A stretch of DNA of 40,120 bases. It comes from a virus. The stretch covers positions 1-40,120 of IMG/VR virus record IMGVR_UViG_3300029319_000138. One strand, written 5' to 3'. The translations under genes were made by a program, and so were the position numbers. The stretch's first letter is position 1. Each line of letters begins with the position of its first letter. The notes under the pieces were generated by a model, which worked only from the letters and a program-made list of their open reading frames with translations, was not told where the DNA came from and ran no database searches. Of the stretch, positions 33,879 to 40,120 are shown one piece after another.

Positions 33879-36574
33879 TGACTAATGAAGTAACTTATTA
33901 CGATACAGATTTTTCATACATAAAGCCTGTTCGTCATTTCAAGTCCAACGACCCATACTACTATGAGGTTGATAATATACCAATTAAACAACTTGAAGAG
34001 AATACTAATTTCTTAAAAGATCAAGTTGATGGCTTACTTACAAGGGGTGAGAATAATCAAACTATTGAAATTGGTAGATCTGGATTTTCTGAGTTAAAAC
34101 CATTCGTGCTTGGTAACGATCGAGTTGTTCGTGTCAAACCCGGCAGATACACAAGTCGTATCAACAATGCCTTCGATCTAACACCTCTTCAAGTGGTTGA
34201 ACAGGTTTTTGGACTCACAAACACCACAACTGGTGATGACGGTGAGAGTGTCAACACTTTCCAAACAGGGACAGCTAATAACAGTTATGTCTCTGGCGTT
34301 TTGAATGAGTTTGCTAAAGGCACTGCTGGAACCGCTTACAACTTTAATGGTCTGGCTGAACGTGCGTTTGTATTCGCCATTGATAACGAGGATGGCATTA
34401 GTGTTGGGACTAATGACAAACTCAATGTAACGTCTGTCTTAGGCTATGGTGACGGTGCTACCAATTCGGATGATGAACCTCTTTACCCTAATTTTATTGG
34501 GGCTTTATATAAGAACACCACAAATGAAACTGTTAGAAACTTAACCCTCCTTAGGAATGTTTTTGGTGATGGCGCTGATGCTGGAGTGCAGCAGGGTAGG
34601 CTTGAGTCTGACTTCATCAAGAGATGGAGAGGGGCAATCAGAACGTCAATCGTAGACGTTTCCGAGGAACTTACTATTGAAGTTCCCGAGTTTGATGCAA
34701 CTGACTTTTCTTATACTGATGAGCAAGGGGCGGTGCAAGCACTCGATTCTAATCAGAGAATTGATTTAGTCTTTATATACTCTAAGGCCATTGATGAGAA
34801 TGGCACCACTATTCCAAAGTTTAATAGTCTTGGAGGTCCTGAAACCTTAACAGCACCCACCCTAGGTATTCTTAAAGGAGCCGGGGTTGGCCTTAGTAGA
34901 CAGACTGCTCTCGATAACTCCAATGCTAACGACAGAGTTAGTCTTCAAACTTTAGACGGCACGCCGATAATGCTCGCCAATCCTGGGGATGAGGGCGGTA
35001 CAACCACAGGATTTAGTACTTCTGCGGGTGGGGTTATCAGAGGCTCCTTCCCGTCGCCAGATGATTTAATGAACTTGGCTCCTGTTCTTTCCGAGAACTT
35101 AGAAAGCACAGCATTGCCTTTAATTGGTCAGACAATTCTTCCTATTGCCTACATCAGAGTTCGAAAAGGCTCTTTAACTGTTCAAGCCGACACTCTAATC
35201 AGTGACGATGTTATAGACATTCGACCTTTCTTTAGAACGACTGAATTAGCTTACAATGAGAGAGCGGGTATTGCTGCTGCCACTCCACAAGTTTCGATTG
35301 CAAACCCTGTTGTGTCCGAAGCTCACTTAGAGAAAGTTAGAGCAGAGATTTACACGGACTTGAGAAATAGAATCGGTAATGCCGTTCCTCCCTCACCTCC
35401 ACCAGATCCAAACACACCTCCACAGACAGCCGCTGGCAGTAGAGTTCTAGCAACTGGTATTGTTGCAGGGGGTATGAACTACGGTCCTGAGGGCGCTTTA
35501 ACTCGTCAGAGAACGGTTGATGGCCTCACTTTAAATGAGTTGAAGACTTCAGTCACGACAGAGTTTGGGTACCCTACTGACTCTGTTGACTTCTCCCCTA
35601 TGTGGGATAAGGCTATGTGGTATCAAAGAAACCCTGGGCAGTTTACTGGTGAGCGGGCGTTAGACTATGTTAATGTTGGATCAACATTGATGGCTCGACA
35701 CGGTAACCCTGATGCTTTCCGACTTCCTCCTTGGAATAAAGAAGCTGTTAACTCGATTACTGGTAGCAGATCTGACGATGATTACAATGGTAACTTAGGT
35801 AGTATGGGTGTGGGTAAACAATACCCAGTTCAGGACATGCAAATCGGGAATTATGAGAAGGAAAAAGTCGTTAGAAACAAAATGAATGAGATTTATTACG
35901 TTTCTAAACTGATTAAAATTACTAATAACCCCTTCTCTAATTATCACGTAAATGTAAACCTATTAAATTGTATTCCACTCTCTTGCATGTCAATTCAAAA
36001 TAAAGGAAACAGTCAAGCGCGCTCGGCTCAACCTACGGGTATTTGGGTTGTGAAGCACCCTAACTACTTTATTATTAATGTTGGGTGGGCTTGTGATGCT
36101 TTCACAGGCAGACATCTACAGGATAATGGGCCTAATGTCCACAGCGATATGAATATCATGCAGCAAGACAATACTGGAAAGCCTTGGAAGGATAGAAACA
36201 ACGCCAGAAACTTCACCGGGTTTATGCTCCCTCAATTCGATGCTGGTAAAGCTCCCTTAGCTGATCCTAACTCAGGTCCATCACCATTCACATTCTTTGA
36301 TAGTGTGTTACAGGATGATAAAATCATCGGATACGGCGGTGGTACCAATGATGGTGGAAATCGCTCGGAGACTTTCCTAAAAACTTTTAATAGATCAATA
36401 CAGGGTGAGACTGGGCCTAAGACTCAAGCTAAATTTTACAGCGGCATTACACCAATTCTCTATCCCTCTGTCTCCTTTGAGGTCGTTGGATTCGATGATT
36501 CCTTCTACAATAAAACTCACAGCGGCAATAACCTCTCTAATAGGTTTGGAGACTCTGTTATCAACTTAAGCTAA
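33878..36574 (+). CDS. Large baseplate-attached structural protein with shared N-terminal motif
   Basis: This 898-aa protein has an N-terminus (PYYYEVDNIPIKQLEENTNF at residues 26-45) that matches the module of the preceding protein, including 'D-N-h-P-h-x-x-L-E-E-x-T'. Residues 60-490 are beta-rich, with VRVKPGRYTSRINNAFDLTP, an acidic YTDEQGAVQAL segment and a DIRPFFRTTELAYNERAG strand. A Pro-rich linker, PPSPPPDPNTPPQ, occurs near 505. The rest (TVDGLTLNELKTSVTTEFGY, CIPLSCMSIQNKGNSQ, NYFIINVGWACDAFTGRHLQ) is a separate beta-rich domain. No known fold was recognised. The gene couples by TAATG on both sides. A side-appendage role is inferred. Confidence 0.6.
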   Translation: MTNEVTYYDTDFSYIKPVRHFKSNDPYYYEVDNIPIKQLEENTNFLKDQVDGLLTRGENNQTIEIGRSGFSELKPFVLGNDRVVRVKPGRYTSRINNAFDLTPLQVVEQVFGLTNTTTGDDGESVNTFQTGTANNSYVSGVLNEFAKGTAGTAYNFNGLAERAFVFAIDNEDGISVGTNDKLNVTSVLGYGDGATNSDDEPLYPNFIGALYKNTTNETVRNLTLLRNVFGDGADAGVQQGRLESDFIKRWRGAIRTSIVDVSEELTIEVPEFDATDFSYTDEQGAVQALDSNQRIDLVFIYSKAIDENGTTIPKFNSLGGPETLTAPTLGILKGAGVGLSRQTALDNSNANDRVSLQTLDGTPIMLANPGDEGGTTTGFSTSAGGVIRGSFPSPDDLMNLAPVLSENLESTALPLIGQTILPIAYIRVRKGSLTVQADTLISDDVIDIRPFFRTTELAYNERAGIAAATPQVSIANPVVSEAHLEKVRAEIYTDLRNRIGNAVPPSPPPDPNTPPQTAAGSRVLATGIVAGGMNYGPEGALTRQRTVDGLTLNELKTSVTTEFGYPTDSVDFSPMWDKAMWYQRNPGQFTGERALDYVNVGSTLMARHGNPDAFRLPPWNKEAVNSITGSRSDDDYNGNLGSMGVGKQYPVQDMQIGNYEKEKVVRNKMNEIYYVSKLIKITNNPFSNYHVNVNLLNCIPLSCMSIQNKGNSQARSAQPTGIWVVKHPNYFIINVGWACDAFTGRHLQDNGPNVHSDMNIMQQDNTGKPWKDRNNARNFTGFMLPQFDAGKAPLADPNSGPSPFTFFDSVLQDDKIIGYGGGTNDGGNRSETFLKTFNRSIQGETGPKTQAKFYSGITPILYPSVSFEVVGFDDSFYNKTHSGNNLSNRFGDSVINLS

Positions 36575-39081
36575 TGACTACTGTTAATGGGCTTATAATC
36601 AGCGACGGTTGTAGGCTGGGCATTAAGCCTGGGTTTCAGAATCCTGTCGGCGGTGGTCAAGGGGGCTCAACCCCTGTTGTACTAGTTCCATTTGATCCCA
36701 GTGCTGCTGAGGTTCCTTTTGAGCCGGGTGAAGAGCCCGGTGGTGGCGGAGGAGGAAGCGGTAGCCCAGGCGGTGGTGACCCTACAGTGACTAGTGAAGG
36801 AGATCCTGACCCCGAAGGTGGTGAAGGTGATCCGACTGGAGGAGGTAATCGTCCTGGTGGTGGTGGTATTGGCGGTGGTGGTGGCGGTGGAACTTCTATT
36901 CCTTTAGGTCGATTGCCCTCATTAGGGCGGGCTCCAAATCCTCCAAACGTTGATCCTGGAGGAGGTGGGATACCGACTGGTAGGTTGCCTTCATTGGGGC
37001 AGGCTACAAATCCTCCAAACTTTGACCCTGGAGTTCAAATTCCTGTTGGTCGATTGCCGTCTATAGGGCAGGCCCCAGAGCCTCCGAACGTTGATCCAGG
37101 AGGGGGTATTCCGATCGGGAGACTTCCTTTAATTCCTCAGGTAGAGGATCCGAATCAAGGTTATGTAAATACCACGTTAGGTCAAGCGAACTCCATTGCA
37201 CAGAATCAAGTATCAACCAACGGTGAAGAGATAGTAGTCAATCAAGCAATATCCAACATTATTGATCCAAATGCTACTACAATTTCAAATCCAATATACG
37301 ATCCTCAGAAAAACTTTTTCAAGCTAACTCCAAATCGAAATATTAAGGCTGTGCCAAATGGTTCTTATTTGAATGTATTCAGGGAGTTTGTTGCTGAGGA
37401 AGTATATGATATTTTCTTCTACCAAGAAGGTAAAACAAAAAGTTGGGATGAGAAGTCCATTCAGAATTTAACAGATGATAAGATTATATTCAGCTTGAAT
37501 GTAAATTTACTTGAAGCTTTTAATAATCTTAGAGACGCCACTGGTAAGCAAATTGGCATATCAACTTTTGCGAATGTCATAAGGAAGCACTTAGTTACTG
37601 GGACCTTAAATGAAATTAATACAGACTATTATCTGGATGCTTATAACACCCAGAAAAACAGTAAGTTTACCTCCTTCGTAAAGTCCGAAAGTGAAAGCTC
37701 TAATGAATTATTCTCATTGCTATACCTCCGTGAGCAGAGGTATGGTTTGGGATTCCCCAAAGACACCTTTCAGAATCAAATCGAGATGGGAAGGTTTAGA
37801 TTCCTTAATGAAGATTTGAAATTAAGTTTGAGAATTGACAGAACTGACGGCACTGTAAGTAAGCTCACAGTGCCTAATCAAGGGTTTCCTATTACTTACC
37901 TTAACCCTGTTGATGTCTCAACCACTCCTGCTGTCGGCTCTACTAACCTACTTAATATCGGGGATGGCGGCGGCTACTACATTCAGTCTAAGTTGATCGA
38001 CGGCGAAGGCAAGCCAGTAGTGCTTGATGGCCTTGTTAGCTCTACTTTCTACGCCCCTGTATCTGTTCGTTCTAGTTTACTAGATTTAGTTGATAGTGGC
38101 TTTCAGTATGAAATTACGGCTGACTCCTTAACGAACGAACATGAATTTGTTAGTGGAGACGCTGGTCCAAGCACTTTAACTCCTCTATACTTTGGCATTG
38201 AGTTAAGCTCTGCGGGGACCGTTGCTTTCAGTAAACCATCTGTTGAAGATTACTCAGCGACATACTTCAGAATGACTGATAGTGATGACATTCAAAAACA
38301 TTTAAACAATAATGCCCTAGCTGTTCCCCAAGTCTATCTTGATTATCGAGATCCTCTCTATCGATACATTTTAGATACTTCATCTTTCTCCCTCAAGGCA
38401 TCTGACATCAGTAATAAAGACTTTGTGGCTAATCCAACTTTATTGAGAGATGACAATTTTGTAAAGAACATACCGTTTGGGTTCGTGATTGTCCCTAGTC
38501 AGGGCTCTAACTTCAATCCATTCAATGGTAGGTCGAAAGTGTCATCCCTGGGGGAAAAAGTGACTAGGAAAATACTGCTCACACCCTCCCTTAATAGGGG
38601 TATAACTTCTAACGAGGGTGTCGGATTCGATTTCTACAATACTTACTTGGACGATGGATCAACCAGGATTGGGAGCTTTGAGGAAGAGAGCGTTCATAAT
38701 TTCGGATACAGGTATGATCCTAGCAAATTCCACAACACTTTTTATGTAAACGATAGCTTAGGTACAAGCTCTTCCCCAGTCTCGTCCTACGGAGCTTCTT
38801 ATCTCGTTAAGGATGTTTTAGACTACATTAAAGATACCTATGATCCTGAGTCTGTCGTTTGGTTCGATGTGTTCAGTAGGATGCCATTATCTAGAATCGG
38901 GGAGTTAATGTATGACCTTCATGATGGCTTCCTAGATCGTCTAAAGAATGGGTTTAGACATGGTATAAAGATAAAGAACGCTCAAAGGAATAATCTTAAT
39001 CCAGTCAGCTTGTTGACGGAGGATTCAAAGACAATTGTAGAATCAGCCACGAGACCGAATGTTAAGCTGATCGATCGATAA
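36574..39081 (+). CDS. Large appendage protein with Gly-rich linker and tandem PPN-DPG repeats
   Basis: The 835-aa product starts with a short ordered segment, LIISDGCRLGIKPGFQNPVG, followed by a Gly/Pro/Glu-rich linker of about 70 residues. From residue 109 come four imperfect repeats of 23-24 residues (GRLPSLGRAPNPPNVDPG, GRLPSLGQATNPPNFDPG, GRLPSIGQAPEPPNVDPG and a degenerate fourth). The remaining 630 residues are folded and unfamiliar; they include FREFVAEEVYDIFFYQEG, LREQRYGLGFPKDTFQNQ, and RMPLSRIGELMYDLHDGFLD near the end. The repeat region looks like a flexible spacer. It is the last gene of the tail operon. A tail fibre or appendage is likely, but no family was recognised. Confidence 0.58.
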   Translation: MTTVNGLIISDGCRLGIKPGFQNPVGGGQGGSTPVVLVPFDPSAAEVPFEPGEEPGGGGGGSGSPGGGDPTVTSEGDPDPEGGEGDPTGGGNRPGGGGIGGGGGGGTSIPLGRLPSLGRAPNPPNVDPGGGGIPTGRLPSLGQATNPPNFDPGVQIPVGRLPSIGQAPEPPNVDPGGGIPIGRLPLIPQVEDPNQGYVNTTLGQANSIAQNQVSTNGEEIVVNQAISNIIDPNATTISNPIYDPQKNFFKLTPNRNIKAVPNGSYLNVFREFVAEEVYDIFFYQEGKTKSWDEKSIQNLTDDKIIFSLNVNLLEAFNNLRDATGKQIGISTFANVIRKHLVTGTLNEINTDYYLDAYNTQKNSKFTSFVKSESESSNELFSLLYLREQRYGLGFPKDTFQNQIEMGRFRFLNEDLKLSLRIDRTDGTVSKLTVPNQGFPITYLNPVDVSTTPAVGSTNLLNIGDGGGYYIQSKLIDGEGKPVVLDGLVSSTFYAPVSVRSSLLDLVDSGFQYEITADSLTNEHEFVSGDAGPSTLTPLYFGIELSSAGTVAFSKPSVEDYSATYFRMTDSDDIQKHLNNNALAVPQVYLDYRDPLYRYILDTSSFSLKASDISNKDFVANPTLLRDDNFVKNIPFGFVIVPSQGSNFNPFNGRSKVSSLGEKVTRKILLTPSLNRGITSNEGVGFDFYNTYLDDGSTRIGSFEEESVHNFGYRYDPSKFHNTFYVNDSLGTSSSPVSSYGASYLVKDVLDYIKDTYDPESVVWFDVFSRMPLSRIGELMYDLHDGFLDRLKNGFRHGIKIKNAQRNNLNPVSLLTEDSKTIVESATRPNVKLIDR
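36898..37155 (+). repeat. Tandem in-frame repeats (72, 69, 69 bases plus a partial copy)
   Basis: Units begin at 36898, 36970, 37039 and 37108, each opening with an Ile-Pro codon pair followed by GRLP. The DNA has diverged at many third positions while the protein motif 'GRLPS-G-A--PPN-DPG' is kept, which suggests selection on the protein rather than a fresh expansion. Confidence 0.85.
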
Positions 39082-39094
39082 TTTTATTACTTTT

Positions 39095-39106
39095 ATTTAC
39101 GTAAAT
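39095..39106. promoter_or_regulatory. Palindrome ATTTACGTAAAT in gap before right-end gene block
   Basis: The 53-base gap 39082-39134 between the tail operon and the next genes is strongly AT-rich. It holds a perfect 12-base palindrome and then CAGGAG (39123-39128) as ribosome binding site for the ATG at 39135. The palindrome could be an operator or part of a promoter. No hairpin terminator and no TATAAATA were seen. Confidence 0.35.
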
Positions 39107-39134
39107 TTGATACATATACATACAGGAGTTTATT

Positions 39135-39518
39135 ATGCGCTACATTAATGTTGACGACGAATTTGTTGGCCAGATCCTGGCCGCTAACCAACTGGCCGAG
39201 TCGAAGGACCTGAATGAGTCCCAAGAGGTTGAAGTTGTTGAAGAGGCTTGTGAAGAAGGCCACGTTTGCCCGCTTTGTGAGTCGGAGTTAGATGGGCCGA
39301 TCTCGGAGCAGAACATGCAAGAGTGTGTTGACTTCATCCTTGGCACCATCAACGAAGCCCTTGAGCAAGATGGTGAGTACCTTGAAGAGTCGGAAGAAGA
39401 GCTTGACGAAGAATACGAAGTTGGCTCCGATGACGATAAGGATGAAGGCGATTCCCCCTCGAAGGACAAGAAGGACAAGAAGAAGAAGGACAAGAAGCAC
39501 GACGACGAAGATAAGTGA
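39135..39518 (+). CDS. Small acidic protein with CxxC, candidate prohead core component
   Basis: The product has 127 aa. The N-terminus, VDDEFVGQILAANQLAES, is shared in pattern with the next protein. The centre holds CEEGHVCPLCESE, a possible three- or four-ligand zinc site, and a helix ECVDFILGTINEALEQDGEY. From residue 80 it is almost all Glu and Asp, and it closes with a mixed Lys/Asp tail (SKDKKDKKKKDKKHDDEDK). Such a charge pattern suits a capsid-interior core protein, as with T4 gp67, but no homology is claimed. A good ribosome site (CAGGAG) and a preceding gap mark the start of a new unit. Confidence 0.55.
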   Translation: MRYINVDDEFVGQILAANQLAESKDLNESQEVEVVEEACEEGHVCPLCESELDGPISEQNMQECVDFILGTINEALEQDGEYLEESEEELDEEYEVGSDDDKDEGDSPSKDKKDKKKKDKKHDDEDK

Positions 39519-39529
39519 GGACATAAGTG

Positions 39530-39937
39530 ATGAGTGCTAGCACTAAGAATCTCTTAGCCCTTACTGAAGGCATCTTGTCGCAAACTCCTCCCGTGAAGGA
39601 GGTCGTTGCTAAAACTGATCCGATCATTGACGACGGCCTTAAAGCGGTCGTTGTCCCTGATGCGTTTGTTGATCAAATCGTTGGCTTTAACGGCGCTTTG
39701 AACGAGTCTTCCGATCCTGATAAGAAGCAAGAACTCATGCCTGAGTTTGAGCCTATCACTGAGGCTACAATTCTTAAAGAAAGGTTAGAGTCTTTGGTTG
39801 AGAATTTAAAGTCATTACTGAGAGAGGCCAAAGAGGTTATGGAAGAAATGACCACAACTGGCATGATTGGCGTGAACTTAGCTCCTGTAAAGAAAAATGG
39901 ATCTCGTAAGCGTAATAAAAGAAACAAGAGCGACTAA
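39530..39937 (+). CDS. Small helical protein, candidate prohead core component
   Basis: The product has 135 aa from the ATG at 39530; a GTG at 39527 would add one residue. GTGAGG lies nine bases upstream of the ATG. The N-terminal half has VVVPDAFVDQIVGFNGALNE, then SSD, parallel to the preceding protein. The second half is a helix with heptads (ILKERLESLVENLKSLLREA, KEVMEEMTTTG), and the end is a basic SRKRNKRNKSD tail. The arrangement of acidic helix and basic end fits a head core or nucleic-acid-contacting protein. Function is inferred from context only. The 3' end overlaps the next possible start by 41 bases. Confidence 0.5.
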   Translation: MSASTKNLLALTEGILSQTPPVKEVVAKTDPIIDDGLKAVVVPDAFVDQIVGFNGALNESSDPDKKQELMPEFEPITEATILKERLESLVENLKSLLREAKEVMEEMTTTGMIGVNLAPVKKNGSRKRNKRNKSD

Positions 39938-40120
39938 GGCTCAAGGCTCTACTGAAGGCAGAGCCAAGATGAAAAAGGGTGGGGCTAAGACTAAAGCGTC
40001 TAAGTCCCGCGTTAAGGTTTACGACTCTATCACGACTGCCTTGAAGAAAGGGTATGTGGGTCAGATCTTCTCTACTAAAAATTCTAATCGTCTTTACGTC
40101 ATTACCAAACGAAAGTGGGG
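39897..40120 (+). CDS. Basic phage protein, partial (runs off the window)
   Basis: The frame is open from ATG 39897 to the window end, giving 74 complete codons. The first 45 residues are very basic (KMKKGGAKTKASKSRVKV). Then comes a more ordered part, YDSITTALKKGYVGQIFS, followed by NSNRLYVITKRKW, that could be the start of a small beta-barrel. An internal ATG at 39969 would avoid the 41-base overlap with the upstream gene and is a real alternative start; neither has a strong Shine-Dalgarno sequence. A head-interior or DNA-contacting role is possible because of the charge and neighbours, but it is not shown. Confidence 0.5.
   Translation, partial: MDLVSVIKETRATKAQGSTEGRAKMKKGGAKTKASKSRVKVYDSITTALKKGYVGQIFSTKNSNRLYVITKRKW

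Noticed and set aside
39070-39079. ATCGATCGAT palindrome at the end of the last tail gene, as a terminator
   Set aside because: There is no loop for a hairpin and no following U-tract of the required form; it codes for the last residues of the protein.
39140-39627. Antisense and alternate-frame open frames over the acidic and small helical genes
   Set aside because: Low-complexity mirror images of the Glu/Asp/Lys codons; the sense genes have better ribosome sites and shared motifs.
1-40120. tRNA genes, CRISPR arrays, insertion sequences or attachment sites
   Set aside because: Reading both strands gave no cloverleaf with TTCGA-type arm in a gene gap, no spaced direct repeats, and no transposase or integrase; nearly all of the window is tightly packed phage coding sequence.

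Overview
The window is a piece of the genome of a contractile-tailed bacteriophage (myovirus) of the T4-like supergroup, probably a divergent one. The evidence is the large terminase and gp20-type portal, a UvsW-type helicase next to a gp26-type hub gene, and a full set of T4-like baseplate genes (gp25, gp6, gp53, gp27, gp5, gp48/54 and gp29-like) mixed with very large fibre-like proteins that have no obvious T4 counterpart. The sequence is moderately AT-rich and genes are tightly packed. I found no bacterial housekeeping genes, tRNAs, rRNAs, CRISPR arrays or insertion sequences. The host cannot be read from the window; the 'Far-T4'/marine T4-like assignment is inference.

Layout. (1) 2-6557, plus strand: end of the large terminase, portal, an acidic head-core/scaffold candidate, and a trimeric-fibre-like protein. 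(2) 6549-8166, minus strand: a UvsW-type helicase and a small coiled-coil partner. (3) 8203-10059, plus strand: a gp26-like zinc-ribbon hub protein whose 3' end carries a perfect T_TTT_TTT slippery site feeding a gp51-like tail in the -1 frame, then an unknown beta-rich protein. (4) 10030-12193: a DNA-metabolism island with a TOPRIM primase (minus), a Cas4-like Fe-S nuclease (plus), and two small translationally coupled minus-strand genes, one only 54 aa. (5) 12267-39081, plus strand: one nearly gap-free tail/baseplate operon preceded by an exact T4-type late promoter box (TATAAATA). Its order is small SH3-like protein, tape measure, tube initiator, LysM-like gp53, gp27-like hub, gp5-like spike without lysozyme, LamG-containing protein, gp25, gp6, gp7/gpI-like, two smaller wedge/fibre adaptors and three very large fibre/appendage proteins. 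(6) 39082-40120, plus strand: a new block of small, highly charged genes, probably prohead-core proteins, running off the window.

How it works together. Terminase and portal package DNA. The gp26/gp51-like pair probably acts as hub-assembly or tape-measure chaperones. Tape measure, tube initiator, hub and spike build the central baseplate. Gp25, gp6, gp53 and gp7-like proteins build the wedges. The 4 kb and 3.6 kb genes downstream likely supply side fibres or peripheral appendages for host recognition. UvsW, primase and the nuclease belong to replication and recombination.

The most interesting observations are the programmed -1 frameshift candidate at 8940-8946, the shared 'YNFE-DNLP-LEE' attachment motif of two giant appendage proteins, the shared N-terminal motif of the two small charged genes at the right end, and the overlapping divergent start codons of primase and nuclease.
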